The notes under the pieces: generated by a model | What the model was told of the DNA's origin: nothing | The model's database searches: none | The model's input: only the letters and a program-made list of their open reading frames with translations | Made by a program: the position numbers and the translations under genes | NCBI GenBank assembly: GCA_022843845.1 | Contig: JALHMW010000021.1 | Location: forward strand, 22,228-86,227 | Length of the DNA: 64,000 nucleotides | Direction: 5' to 3' | Source: Archangium sp. | Lineage (GTDB): Bacteria > Myxococcota > Myxococcia > Myxococcales > Myxococcaceae | Shown: positions 8,709 to 17,591 of the stretch, piece after piece | Numbering within the stretch: the first letter of the stretch is position 1 | How the letters are laid out: each line of letters opens with the position of its first letter

Positions 8709-9578
8709 GTGGCCGAGCAGACGATCCTCGACGGAAAGTACCGGCTCGTGCGGCCAGCCGGCAGCGGCGGCACGGCGCGCGTCTACCTCGCCGAAGACAC
8801 GAAGACCGGTGAGCGGGTGGCGGTGAAGGTGCTGCGCCGCGAGCTGCTCGACGATCGCGACATGAAGGCCCGCTTCCAGCGTGAGGCCTCCCTGCTCTGG
8901 CAGATCGATCACCCGGGCATCGTGAAGCTGCTCAAGTTCGAGGAGCGGGCGAAGGAAGGCCTGTTGCTCGTCCTCGAGTGGATCGACGGCGTGAGGCTCG
9001 ACGAGCTCCTGTTGCGCGAGCAGCTCTCCGGCGCGGTGCGCGTGGAGCTGCTGGCCCAGCTCGCCTCGGCGCTCGGCGCGATTCACCAGAACGGCATCGC
9101 CCATCGAGACGTGAAGCCCGACAACGCGATGGTCACCGGCTGGCCCGACGCACCGCGCGTGAAGCTGCTCGACTTCGGCATCGCCCGCTTCACCGACCCG
9201 AAAGAGGCGGCGCTGATGTTCCAGACGAACATCAACAAGGTCGGCGGCACGCCGTCGTACGTCTCTCCCGAGCAGGCGATGGGCCGCGCCGTCACCGCCG
9301 CGTCCGACGTCTACAGCCTCGGCATCGTCGGGTACCTGCTGCTGTCGGGCGAGCTGCCCTTCAAGGGTGGGCACTTCGACGTGCTCACGGCCCACCTCAA
9401 CGATCCGCCGCCGCCGCTGGTGCCTCTTGACGACGCGCTCAGCGGGCACCCTGCCCTCCAGGTCGTCGTGCAGTGTCTCGAGAAGAACCCGGCGAAGCGG
9501 CCGGCCGATGGCGCGGCGGTCGAGGCGTTGCTGCGGGCTCCGAAGAAGAAGGGGCTGTGGCCGTTCACCCGGCCCTGA
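8709..9578 (+). CDS. Soluble Ser/Thr protein kinase
   Basis: 289-aa Hanks-type kinase that is almost only kinase domain. Gly loop AGSGGTARVYLAED near residue 17, catalytic Lys in VAVKVL, HRDVKPDNAM near 132, DFGIAR near 155 and GGTPSYVSPEQ near 180. There is no membrane segment or sensor domain; the C-terminus is a short basic tail. GTG 8709 was chosen because it begins about 10 residues before the kinase fold (AEQTILDGKYRLVRP). The open frame extends upstream without kinase character, so that part is taken as non-coding. It ends 5 bp before the monooxygenase start, so co-transcription with the operon 9584-12965 is possible. Confidence 0.88.
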   Translation: MAEQTILDGKYRLVRPAGSGGTARVYLAEDTKTGERVAVKVLRRELLDDRDMKARFQREASLLWQIDHPGIVKLLKFEERAKEGLLLVLEWIDGVRLDELLLREQLSGAVRVELLAQLASALGAIHQNGIAHRDVKPDNAMVTGWPDAPRVKLLDFGIARFTDPKEAALMFQTNINKVGGTPSYVSPEQAMGRAVTAASDVYSLGIVGYLLLSGELPFKGGHFDVLTAHLNDPPPPLVPLDDALSGHPALQVVVQCLEKNPAKRPADGAAVEALLRAPKKKGLWPFTRP

Positions 9579-9583
9579 GCAGC

Positions 9584-11047
9584 ATGGAGACCCTCGACGT
9601 CCTCGTGATCGGCAGTGGGTTCGGAGGCCTCGGCGCTGGCGTGGAGCTGAAGCGTCGCGGCCACTCGTCTTTCGTCATTCTCGAGCAGGCCGACCGCGTC
9701 GGAGGCGTGTGGCGTGAGAACACATACCCGGGCTGCGCGTGCGACGTGCGCGTGCACCTGTACTCGTTCTCGTTCTTCCCGAACCCCGACTGGAGCCACT
9801 CGTACGCGCGCCAGCCCGAGATCCTCAGCTACCTCGAGAAGGTGGCGAGCACCTTCGACCTGCTGCCGCACCTGCGCCTCGGCCATCGGGTCGTCGAGAC
9901 GCGGTGGAACGAGACGTCAGCCCGGTGGGAGATCAGCTGCGAGAACGGCGCCCGGTTCTCGGCGCGCTTCGTGATCGCGGGGCTGGGAGGGCTGAGCCGG
10001 CCGTCGCTCCCCGACCTGCCGGGCCTCTCGACGTTCAAGGGCCCCGTCTTTCACTCGGCGCGGTGGGATCACTCCGTCGAGCTCTCGAAGTCGCGCGTCG
10101 GCGTCATCGGCACCGGCGCCAGCGCGATTCAGTTCGTGCCCCACCTCGTCGAACGATCGCCGCAGGTCAGCCTGTTTCAGCGCACGCCGCCGTGGATCAT
10201 GCCGAGGCACGACACGCCGATTGGGCCGGGGCTCCGCGCGCTCATGAAGGCCGTGCCCCTCGTGCAGCTGCTCTTCCGCTGGGTGCTGTACTGGCTGCAC
10301 GAGCTCCGCGTGCCCGCGTTCGTGAAGGCGACGTGGCTGATGAAGGTGGCCCGCCTCGCTGCGCTGAAGCACCTCGAGAACCAGGTCGTCGACCCCTCGC
10401 TGCGCGCGAAGCTGACCCCCGACTACACGCTGGGCTGCAAACGCGTGCTCGTCTCGGATGACTTCTACCCCGCCGTCGCGAAGCCGAACTGTGACGTCGT
10501 GACGACGCCCATCGACACCATCGTCGAGACCGGCGTGAAGACGCGTGACGGACAGGTGCACCCCTGTGACGTGCTGGTGTTCGGCACCGGCTTCCAGGTG
10601 ACCGACGTGGTGGGCCCGCTCTCGGTCATCGGCCGTGGCGGCGCCTCGCTCGCCGACGTCTGGAGTCAGGGCGCGAAGGCCTGGTACGGCCTGGCGATTC
10701 ACGGCTTCCCGAACTTCTTCATGCTCACGGGCCCGAACACCGGGCTCGGCCACTCGTCGATGGTCTTCATGATCGAGTCGCAGCTGGCCTTCGCGATGAA
10801 GACGATCGACATCGTGCTCAACACCGGCGCGCGCTGGTGGCAGGTGCGCAACGACGCCGAGGCCAGCTTCAACGCCGCCGTGCAGCGACGCCTGCAGAAG
10901 ACCGTCTGGCTCAGCGGGTGCCGCAGCTGGTACCTCGACGAGCGCGGGCAGAACGTCACCTTGTGGCCCGGCTTCACCTTCACCTTCCGCGCGGGGCTCT
11001 CGCGCTTCGACAAACGCCTGCATCACCTCGAGGGAGTCTCTTCATGA
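9584..11047 (+). CDS. FAD-dependent Baeyer-Villiger-type monooxygenase
   Basis: 487-aa flavoprotein monooxygenase that would insert one O atom from O2 into a ketone or other substrate using NADPH. It has the N-terminal FAD-binding VIGSGFGGLGAGVELKRRG near residue 8 and the Baeyer-Villiger fingerprint FKGPVFHSARWD near 150. The NADPH-binding GVIGTGASAIQFVPHL is near 176, and a C-terminal FGTGFQ segment is present. First gene of a three-gene operon; its stop overlaps the SDR start as ATGA, which implies translational coupling. Substrate unknown. Confidence 0.9.
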   Translation: METLDVLVIGSGFGGLGAGVELKRRGHSSFVILEQADRVGGVWRENTYPGCACDVRVHLYSFSFFPNPDWSHSYARQPEILSYLEKVASTFDLLPHLRLGHRVVETRWNETSARWEISCENGARFSARFVIAGLGGLSRPSLPDLPGLSTFKGPVFHSARWDHSVELSKSRVGVIGTGASAIQFVPHLVERSPQVSLFQRTPPWIMPRHDTPIGPGLRALMKAVPLVQLLFRWVLYWLHELRVPAFVKATWLMKVARLAALKHLENQVVDPSLRAKLTPDYTLGCKRVLVSDDFYPAVAKPNCDVVTTPIDTIVETGVKTRDGQVHPCDVLVFGTGFQVTDVVGPLSVIGRGGASLADVWSQGAKAWYGLAIHGFPNFFMLTGPNTGLGHSSMVFMIESQLAFAMKTIDIVLNTGARWWQVRNDAEASFNAAVQRRLQKTVWLSGCRSWYLDERGQNVTLWPGFTFTFRAGLSRFDKRLHHLEGVSS

Positions 11048-11883
11048 AGGCAGGACAGATCGCGGTCATCACCGGCGCGGGGTCGGGCATCGGCCGGGCG
11101 CTCGCGCAGCTGCTCGACGCCAGGGGCTGCGAGCTCGTGCTGGCCGACGTGAACGCGAGCGGGCTCGACGAGACGCAGGCGGCGCTGACGCGAAAGGCGA
11201 CGCTCCAGACGCTCGACGTCTCGAAGCGGGAGCAGGTCGAGGCGCTCGCGGCCTCGGTCGAGCAACAGCACGGCCGCGTCGACCTCGTCGTCAACAACGC
11301 CGGCGTCACCGTTCACGACACGGTGGAGCACGCCTCGTACGAAGACTTCGAGTGGGTGATGAACATCAACTTCTGGGGCGTGGTGTACGGCACCAAGGCG
11401 TTCCTGCCCGCGATGCTGAAGCGGAGGTCGGGCGTCATCGCGAACGTCTCGAGCATCTTCGGCATCGTCGGCTGGCCCCTGCAGAGCGCGTACAACGCGT
11501 CGAAGTTCGCGGTGCGTGGCTTCACCGAGGTGCTGTGGCGTGAGCTGAAGGGCACCGGCGTTCGCGCGGTGACGATTCACCCGGGAGGCATCAAGACGAA
11601 CATCGTCCGCTCGATGCGCTTCCGGCGTGGCTCGAACGAGGACGCCAACCACGACAGCACCACCCGGCTGTTCGACAAGATGGCGAGGACGACCCCGGAA
11701 AAGTGCGCCGAGATCATCGTCGGGGGGCTCGAGCGCGGCGACAAGCGCATCCTCGTCGGGGCCGACGCGGTGATGCTCGATCGACTGCAGCGCACCTCAC
11801 CCACCGGCTACCCCTCGGTGATCGAGTACTTCGAGAAGCGCGTCGAGGCCCGGCACGCGAAGAAGAAGAAGAGCGCGTCATGA
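11044..11883 (+). CDS. Short-chain dehydrogenase/reductase (SDR)
   Basis: 279-aa classical SDR with the NAD(P)-binding TGAGSGIGRALAQ at residues 9-21, NNAG near 85 and the catalytic Ser (NVSSIFG) and YNASK tetrad near 135-155. The tail is long and Lys-rich (AKKKKSAS). It overlaps both neighbours by the 4-bp ATGA arrangement, so it is translated with the monooxygenase and the SMP-30-like protein. Probably oxidises an alcohol to the ketone used by the monooxygenase, or reduces the reverse; the pairing supports this but the substrate is not known. Confidence 0.92.
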   Translation: MKAGQIAVITGAGSGIGRALAQLLDARGCELVLADVNASGLDETQAALTRKATLQTLDVSKREQVEALAASVEQQHGRVDLVVNNAGVTVHDTVEHASYEDFEWVMNINFWGVVYGTKAFLPAMLKRRSGVIANVSSIFGIVGWPLQSAYNASKFAVRGFTEVLWRELKGTGVRAVTIHPGGIKTNIVRSMRFRRGSNEDANHDSTTRLFDKMARTTPEKCAEIIVGGLERGDKRILVGADAVMLDRLQRTSPTGYPSVIEYFEKRVEARHAKKKKSAS

Positions 11884-12965
11884 AGCGACGACTGGTGTTC
11901 GCGATCGCGACGCTGCTGCTCGCCCTGATCGGCTGGCTCGTCCTGCTCCCGTCGCCCATCGAGCCCGCGGCGTGGGATCCGCCAGCGCCGATGCCGATGA
12001 CCGGCGTGTACGCGAAGAACGAGCGGCTCAAGAACGTCGAGTGGTGGGCGAAGCAGCTGGTCGGCCCCGAGGCGATGTTCATCGACCCCGACGGCGCCGT
12101 CGTGACCGGCCTCAAAGACGGGCGCATCGTTCGCCTGAAGCCTGGCGTCGATGAGCCGCAGGTGATCGCTGACACGCATGGCCGGCCCCTGGCGCTCGCG
12201 AGGCACCCCGACGGCCGCATCATCATCTGTGACGCGCATCGCGGGCTGCTTGCGTTCTCCGCAGACGCCATCATCGAGGTGCTGGCCTCGGAGTTCGGCG
12301 GCGTTCCCTTTCGCTTCACCGACGATCTCGCCATCGCGGCCAACGGCGTCATCTTCTTCACCGACGCCTCGGCCCGTCACTCGATCGAGCAGTTCACCGA
12401 GGATCTGCTCGAGCACCAGACGACGGGCCGCGTGCTTCGCTTCGATCCACAGACGCGCCGCACCTCGTTGGTCGCCGATGGCTTCAGCTTCGCGAACGGC
12501 ATCGCGCTCGCGCCTGACGAGTCGTTCCTCGTCGTCGCCGAGACGGGTGCCTATCGGCTGTGGCGCCTGTGGCTCACCGGGCCGAAGCAAGGCGTGAAGG
12601 AGCTCTTCGGCGCTCCCCTGCCCGGCTTCCCCGACAACGTCAGGTTCTCGAAGGCACGCGGCGTCTTCTGGGTGGCCATCGGTTCGCCCCGCAACGCGCT
12701 GGTCGACTCGCTCGCCCACGCCCCGTTCGTGCGGGGGTTGATCGCGAAGCTCCCGAAAGCCGTGCAGCCCGCGCCAGCGCGCCACGCCTTCGTCGCGGCC
12801 TTCGATCTCGAAGGGAACGTGGTCGACGCGCTCCAGTACGACGCGCCCGACAGCTACTCACCGATCGCCAGCGCGCTCGAGCACGACGGCTACCTCTATC
12901 TCGGGAGCTTCGCTCGTGAGGGCGTCGCGAGGCTGAAGCTCGACCCGATGCCGGCAGCGCCGTAA
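11880..12965 (+). CDS. SMP-30/strictosidine-synthase-like beta-propeller protein, membrane-anchored
   Basis: 361-aa protein with an N-terminal signal anchor (LVFAIATLLLALIGWLVLL) and a six-bladed propeller related to strictosidine synthase, APMAP and lactonases. Supporting segments are ALARHPDGRIIICDAHRGL, FTDDLAIAANGVIFFTDASA and NGIALAPDESFLVVAETG. Family members hydrolyse lactones or esters in a metal-dependent way. A lactonase acting after a Baeyer-Villiger enzyme would be a logical third step: alcohol to ketone to lactone or ester to hydroxyacid. Its ATG overlaps the SDR stop by 4 bp. Catalytic metal ligands were not traced residue by residue. Confidence 0.85.
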   Translation: MKRRLVFAIATLLLALIGWLVLLPSPIEPAAWDPPAPMPMTGVYAKNERLKNVEWWAKQLVGPEAMFIDPDGAVVTGLKDGRIVRLKPGVDEPQVIADTHGRPLALARHPDGRIIICDAHRGLLAFSADAIIEVLASEFGGVPFRFTDDLAIAANGVIFFTDASARHSIEQFTEDLLEHQTTGRVLRFDPQTRRTSLVADGFSFANGIALAPDESFLVVAETGAYRLWRLWLTGPKQGVKELFGAPLPGFPDNVRFSKARGVFWVAIGSPRNALVDSLAHAPFVRGLIAKLPKAVQPAPARHAFVAAFDLEGNVVDALQYDAPDSYSPIASALEHDGYLYLGSFAREGVARLKLDPMPAAP

Positions 12966-12975
12966 CCTTCGCAGC

Positions 12976-13413
12976 ATGCTCTCGGTCGCGCTCACCCTCG
13001 TGCTCGCTCAAGGGACCGTGCGGGTCGCGGTGCTCGACGTCTCTGCGGCCGACGCGATCTACGAAGACGTGTCTCGCGCGCTGGCCGAGAAGGTGTCTGA
13101 CGAGCTGCTCAAGAAGGGCTTCGTGTCGAAGCGTGTCGACGAGTCCGAGGTGCCGATCGACGGGTGCCGCATCGGGCCGTGCCTGGGTGTGATCGCGAAG
13201 TCGCAGGCGGCCGACGTGTTGGTGATCGTCGACGCGGTCGAGGGCGCGAAGGGAACGGTGGAGGTGGTGCTCAGCGCGATGCGAGGTCGCGACGGGCTCC
13301 CGCTCGCCGCGGGCAAGTGGAGCACCACCGCCGAAGGGAAGCAGAACAAGCAGCTCTCGAAGTTCCTCGTCGCGATGCAGAAGGCCGTGGCGAAGAACGT
13401 GAGCGCGCCGTGA
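12976..13413 (+). CDS. Small secreted protein of unknown function
   Basis: 145-aa protein with a signal peptide (MLSVALTLVLAQG) and an alternating fold (VRVAVLDVSAAD, ADVLVIVDAVEGAKG). This resembles short myxobacterial periplasmic proteins that open with the same VAVLDV pattern seen in TolB-like or CsgG-like N-terminal domains. Two Cys lie close together in DGCRIGPC. It is 10 bp after the propeller gene and its stop overlaps the next start (GTGA). No function can be assigned. Confidence 0.75.
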   Translation: MLSVALTLVLAQGTVRVAVLDVSAADAIYEDVSRALAEKVSDELLKKGFVSKRVDESEVPIDGCRIGPCLGVIAKSQAADVLVIVDAVEGAKGTVEVVLSAMRGRDGLPLAAGKWSTTAEGKQNKQLSKFLVAMQKAVAKNVSAP

Positions 13414-13634
13414 AGAAGCTCCTCGTGCTCCTCGCGCTCGCACGCTGCGCCACACCTGGGCCCCTGGGCATGAGCGAGTCGTGCGGGCGGCTCTACGACG
13501 CCTGTCTGTCGACTTGCCCCGGAGGGACGGGAACGAACCAGCCGAACCCGAGCTTCCAGAGCGACTCCAGCTGGCAGATCGACACCGCCGTCTGCATGAA
13601 CAATTGCAGCGAGCGCGGGCGCACCTGCAAGTAG
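13410..13634 (+). CDS. Small Cys-rich exported protein
   Basis: 74-aa protein starting at GTG 13410, overlapping the previous stop by 4 bp. Residues 1-12 form a short hydrophobic signal (KKLLVLLALARC). The mature part has regularly spaced Cys (SCGRLYDACLSTC, then CMNNCSERGRTC) in a CxxxC-like pattern suggesting disulfides or a metal site. It resembles the C-terminal Cys motif of the lipoprotein at 37310-38035. Function unknown. Confidence 0.65.
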   Translation: MKKLLVLLALARCATPGPLGMSESCGRLYDACLSTCPGGTGTNQPNPSFQSDSSWQIDTAVCMNNCSERGRTCK

Positions 13635-13660
13635 GGCGGCGACCAGGCCCGGCTCCGACT

Positions 13661-14500
13661 ATGTGGCTGGGCATGCATCGACTGTGGTGGCTGAGTGCCT
13701 GTCTGCTGGTCGCCTGTCTCCCCGATCACGCGGTTCAGGGCCGCGCCTACGAAGTGCGGGTTCCGAAGTCGTACGACGGCACGACGCCGCTCCCGCTGGT
13801 GATCATGGCGCACGGCTACGGCGCGACCGGCCAGCTCCAGGACTCGTTCTTCCCGGTCTCCAACCAGGTCGACGCGAAGCAGTTCCTCTACGCGCTGCCG
13901 AACGGAACCGTGGACCGGTTTGGCAAGCGTTTCTGGAACGCGACCGAGGCCTGCTGCAACTCGGGCCGGCTCGCGGTCGACGACGTGGGCTTCTTCCGCG
14001 CGCTGGTCGACGACGTCAAGCAGCGCTACCCGGTGAAGGAAGGCCACATCTTCCTCGTCGGGCACAGCAACGGGGCCTTCATGTCGCTGCGCCTCGCGTG
14101 TGAGGCGAGCGAGCTCTTCGCCGGCGTGGTGGCGGTGGCGGGCTCGACGTTCGAAGATCCGCTTCGGTGTGGCGTGGGGCAGCCGGTCCCCATTCTCCTC
14201 GTGCATGGAGACAAGGACACCTCGGTGCCAATTGAAGGCCGGCCCGGGGTCTTCCCCGGCGCGAAGGAGACGGGCGCCCGCTTCGCCCGCCGCAACGGCT
14301 GCACCGGCACGTGGAGAGACGGAGAACGACTCGATCTGCTCGGCGGCGCCGACCCCGAATCGCAGCAGTCGCTCATCGACGGTTGCTCGTCGCCCGGCTC
14401 GGTCGAGCTGTGGACACACGAGGGCACCGGGCACCTGCCGCTCTACGACACGCGGTGGACCTCGAAGATCATCGACTGGCTCGAGGAGCGTGCACGATGA
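13661..14500 (+). CDS. LpqC/PHB-depolymerase-family esterase lipoprotein
   Basis: 279-aa alpha/beta hydrolase with a lipoprotein signal (LSACLLVAC). It has the oxyanion region MAHGYGATG, the nucleophile elbow GHSNGAFMS near residue 133, an Asp in HGDKDTSVP near 190 and a terminal His in GTGHLP near 257. Family members hydrolyse polyhydroxybutyrate, feruloyl or acetyl esters; the real substrate is unknown. Being a lipoprotein it would act at the periplasmic or outer face. ATG 13661 or 13673 are both possible; the second gives a more compact signal. Its stop overlaps the next start as ATGA. Confidence 0.87.
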   Translation: MWLGMHRLWWLSACLLVACLPDHAVQGRAYEVRVPKSYDGTTPLPLVIMAHGYGATGQLQDSFFPVSNQVDAKQFLYALPNGTVDRFGKRFWNATEACCNSGRLAVDDVGFFRALVDDVKQRYPVKEGHIFLVGHSNGAFMSLRLACEASELFAGVVAVAGSTFEDPLRCGVGQPVPILLVHGDKDTSVPIEGRPGVFPGAKETGARFARRNGCTGTWRDGERLDLLGGADPESQQSLIDGCSSPGSVELWTHEGTGHLPLYDTRWTSKIIDWLEERAR

Positions 14501-15210
14501 AGCGCGCCGTTCTGACGATGCTCCTCCTCGGTGTTGCCGGGTGCGCCACGGTGGTACCGATGCAGACGGCCTCGGTGGTGGACCAAGGCCGCTTGCGCGT
14601 CGGTGGCCAGCTCTCGGCAGCGGCGTACTGCGGCGATCTCTCGGGCGGCCTCCTGCTCGGGCTCACCCGGTGCACGGAGTACCCCGACGGCGTTCCGCTG
14701 CCTGAGCTCCGCGCCAACGCGCGGTACGGCCTCGGGTCGCGATTCGACGTCGGCCTCTCAGCCCAGGCGCAGGTCCAGGCGCTCGCGCCAGAGCGCGTCT
14801 TCCAGTTCGGGCTCACCAGCGACGTGAAGGGCGAGCTGCTGCGCGTCGAAGATGGATCGCTCACCCATGTCGTGTCGACCGGACTGCTCGGCGGCGCCGC
14901 GCTCTCGGGCCGGTTCGGGCTGCCGCTGTGGGCGCAGCTCGAGTGGGGCGTGCCGGTGTTCTACGGCGTCCAGCTCGCGCGCTGGGAGTTCGTGCTCGGG
15001 CTGTCGCTCAGTCAGCGCCTGCTCGTCTCGAAGCTGGGAGCTGCGGCCCCGCTGCCGCCCATCGACTCTGCGCGCGCGGGCATCACGCTCGGCGTCTTCC
15101 GGCGCAACCCGGCGTCGTGGGCGCTCCAGCTCTCGTATCTGGCCGACCCGACGCGGTTTGCCACGGGCTCGCTGCAGCTGCAGTTCGGCTGGTTCTTCGA
15201 CCTGGGGTAG
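14497..15210 (+). CDS. Putative outer-membrane lipoprotein
   Basis: 237-aa protein with a clear lipobox (MLLLGVAGC). The mature region alternates short amphipathic strands and ends in Phe/Trp-rich strands (LQLQFGWFFDL), which suggests a beta-barrel or beta-rich outer-membrane protein. Translationally coupled (ATGA) to the esterase. No family recognised. Confidence 0.72.
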   Translation: MKRAVLTMLLLGVAGCATVVPMQTASVVDQGRLRVGGQLSAAAYCGDLSGGLLLGLTRCTEYPDGVPLPELRANARYGLGSRFDVGLSAQAQVQALAPERVFQFGLTSDVKGELLRVEDGSLTHVVSTGLLGGAALSGRFGLPLWAQLEWGVPVFYGVQLARWEFVLGLSLSQRLLVSKLGAAAPLPPIDSARAGITLGVFRRNPASWALQLSYLADPTRFATGSLQLQFGWFFDLG

Positions 15211-15219
15211 ACAGCTGGG

Positions 15220-15816
15220 GTGAAGAAACTCCTCTTCGTCCTCCTCGCGGGTCTGGTGCTCGCGTTCTTCGTTCGCAACTCGCCGCAGTTCTCGGTGTTC
15301 AGGCTGCAGCAGGGCCTGGCGTCGGGCGATCTGAACGTCGTCATGACGTACGCCGATCTCAACGCCTTCGCCGAGCTGCCGGTCGACATCACGGTCGCGA
15401 TGGCCGCAGCCGGCATGAAGGACGCGGCGGGCGCGGTCGGCGAGACGCTGGTGAAGATCTTCGGGGGCGCGGTCGGCGCGACGGTGAAGCAGGTCGGTGG
15501 TCAGGTCGCTGCGCAGGAGCTCCGTAGCCGAATCGAGAAGCGCGATCTGCTCAGCCTGCTCGGCGGGTTCGCGCCGAAGACGGGCTTCGGGTGGTACGGC
15601 GGCATTCAGTTGGTGGGCGTCGACGCGGCCATTCTCACGATCGAGGGCACCTGCCCTTCGCGCGAGCTGAAAGGCCAGTCTGCCGAGACGCGCATGGGCA
15701 TCGATCTGCAGCGCGTGAAGGGGCCCATCCTCGGGTTTCCGTCCGACTGGAGGGCGTACGGCGTCGAGGCGAACTCGATGAAGCAGCTGATCAAAGACTG
15801 CTCGTTCACGTTCTAG
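15220..15816 (+). CDS. DUF2939-like membrane-anchored protein
   Basis: 198-aa protein starting at GTG 15220 with an N-terminal anchor (KKLLFVLLAGLVLAFFV). The segment FRLQQGLASGDLNVVMTYAD followed by LNAFAEL resembles DUF2939 proteins, which are single-pass membrane proteins of unknown role. The 3' end overlaps the convergent gene 15813-16670 by 4 bp. Assignment rests on pattern similarity only. Confidence 0.65.
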   Translation: MKKLLFVLLAGLVLAFFVRNSPQFSVFRLQQGLASGDLNVVMTYADLNAFAELPVDITVAMAAAGMKDAAGAVGETLVKIFGGAVGATVKQVGGQVAAQELRSRIEKRDLLSLLGGFAPKTGFGWYGGIQLVGVDAAILTIEGTCPSRELKGQSAETRMGIDLQRVKGPILGFPSDWRAYGVEANSMKQLIKDCSFTF

Positions 15817-16670
15817 CGAGCGGGCTTCGTCTGGCAGGACGCACGCGCGGCCTCGGCGCTCTCACCGAACCGCAGCGCTGCGTTCATTCGTGTCAGCTCC
15901 GTCGGTGTCAGGCCCGCTTCGGACCGCCCGGCCTGCTTCAAATAGAACTTCGTGTCCTTCGCTGACGGCTCGAGCGGGGCGTCCGTGCGAAAGGCGCGCG
16001 CGCCGACAATCTGACTCGCTGCGGCCTGCTCGGCGTCGGAGCGCGTGAAGACACGAGTCGCACACTCCAGCGTCGAGGCCTCACGCCACAGGGCCTCGCG
16101 CGAGAGAACGGAGGAATCGAACACCACCTCGACAACCTCGGCGCCCTCCAGAAAGCCGACCCGTGAGGACTTCACCGCAGGCAGCCGGCCGAGCCGCGCC
16201 TCGCATTCCCAGAAGCAGTGCGCCGACATGGTGAGCGTCTGGAGCGGTGTCGCCGTGAGGCCTGCGGCCGCGCGGAGCAGGTTCAGAAACGGCTCGCGTG
16301 CGTACGGGCCGGAGAACCGTGGGGCGAGCGGCTTCAGCTCTGCGTCGAGGATCCGGACGACCGGGTTGTTCCACGTCGGCTCACCGAAGGCCTCGAGCAC
16401 CTTCCTGTCAGCACCGCCGATGTTGTTGAAGACGGCCACCGCGACGAAGTGCTGCTCGACGAGTGACACCACCTCGGAGTCCGAGAGCACGTCGCGGCCG
16501 AACCCACGAACCGTCTCACAGCCAGGCACCTCGTCGAACAACACCAGGAGCGGCCGCTTCGTCACCTTCGCCTGCATCACCGCGGCGTCGAAGTCGCGAA
16601 GCCAGGCGACGCGCCCGAGCTCGGGGTGCGCGGGAGCGGCCGACAACGCGAGGGCGAGCAGCTGAAGCAT
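15813..16670 (-). CDS. Periplasmic thioredoxin-like protein with MsrA-like domain
   Basis: 285-aa protein with a signal peptide. Residues about 30-140 resemble a thioredoxin-like domain in which VPGC51 is followed by ETV, so the second Cys of the usual CxxC is missing. Conserved FGEPTWNNPVVRI follows. Residues about 145-260 resemble methionine sulfoxide reductase A: HC152FWECEARLG aligns with the MsrA GCFW segment and GFLEGAEVVEVVFDSS with the following strand. This two-domain arrangement is known from bacterial proteins of poorly defined role; here the thioredoxin half is likely redox-inactive or monothiol. Confidence 0.68.
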   Translation of the reverse strand: MLQLLALALSAAPAHPELGRVAWLRDFDAAVMQAKVTKRPLLVLFDEVPGCETVRGFGRDVLSDSEVVSLVEQHFVAVAVFNNIGGADRKVLEAFGEPTWNNPVVRILDAELKPLAPRFSGPYAREPFLNLLRAAAGLTATPLQTLTMSAHCFWECEARLGRLPAVKSSRVGFLEGAEVVEVVFDSSVLSREALWREASTLECATRVFTRSDAEQAAASQIVGARAFRTDAPLEPSAKDTKFYLKQAGRSEAGLTPTELTRMNAALRFGESAEAARASCQTKPAR

Positions 16671-16700
16671 GACGTGCCTACGCGAGGCCCGCCGCGCCGG

Positions 16701-17549
16701 TTACTGCTTCGAGAGCCGAATCAGCCCCCGAATCAACCGGCCCAGGCCGACCCCGATGAAGCCCGTCGCGACGACGTAGCGGCCGCCGGCCCCTGAAGAC
16801 GCGGCCGCGTAGGACGCGACGGAGACGCCGACGCCCAGCGCGAGGAGCACTCCGCCGATGCCGAAGTCGGCAGCCGGGCTGGCGGGTGGCTCGACTGCGG
16901 TGGCCGCGACCGGGCTCCCGACGCTCGAGGTCGACTGAGCGATCGTGCTCCGGGCTCCGATGACCAGCGCGAGGACCGACCCCAGCCCAACGAGCCCCAG
17001 CGTCGCGGTGAAATACGGGTACCAGCTCATCACCTGACCGAACTCGATCACCTGCAGCGTGAACAGAACGCTCGTCAGGGTGCGGAGCGCGGAGCCCGCA
17101 CCGGCCACGAGCGCGACGAACAACGCCCAGGGCTTCGCGGGCCCACACAGCGTGACGAGAAAGACCAGGAAGACGACACGCTCCGCCAGCCCGAGCAGCA
17201 TCGACGGCCAGGAGAGCAGCGACCAGAGGTGAAAGCTGTCCTTCGCGAACAGCCGCAGGAGCGTGAAGCTGAGGTCGAACATGGAGCCGATGGCGACCAC
17301 GGCGACCAGCGTCCACGCGAGGGCCGGGCGATCGACCGCGGTCGCGATGAGAATGACGCCCACGGCCAGCACCACCGAGAGCCCCAGCCAGAGCAGCTGC
17401 TCCGCGGCCTGCACCGCCTCGAAGTTCGACGACGGGATGACCCTCGAGATCACGACCGACACCACCCACACGAAGGCAGAGCCGATGGCGTACCCGAGCA
17501 GCAGGTTCGCACCGCGCAGGGCTGCCGGCTGGTTCGTGATCGTCATCAC
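16701..17549 (-). CDS. Polytopic membrane protein of unknown function
   Basis: 282-aa protein with about seven or eight hydrophobic helices (for example LLLGYAIGSAFVWVVSVVIS and LWLGLSVVLAVGVILIATAV) and a Thr/Ser/Pro-rich loop near residues 205-225. No recognised family motif. Two adjacent ATG codons start it; the first is used. It follows the ferredoxin gene on the same strand by about 40 bp and could be the last, poorly related member of that transcript. Confidence 0.7.
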   Translation of the reverse strand: MMTITNQPAALRGANLLLGYAIGSAFVWVVSVVISRVIPSSNFEAVQAAEQLLWLGLSVVLAVGVILIATAVDRPALAWTLVAVVAIGSMFDLSFTLLRLFAKDSFHLWSLLSWPSMLLGLAERVVFLVFLVTLCGPAKPWALFVALVAGAGSALRTLTSVLFTLQVIEFGQVMSWYPYFTATLGLVGLGSVLALVIGARSTIAQSTSSVGSPVAATAVEPPASPAADFGIGGVLLALGVGVSVASYAAASSGAGGRYVVATGFIGVGLGRLIRGLIRLSKQ

Positions 17550-17591
17550 GCGATGACCCCACGCGCCACGGCCACGTGCAAGCTTCGTTCG

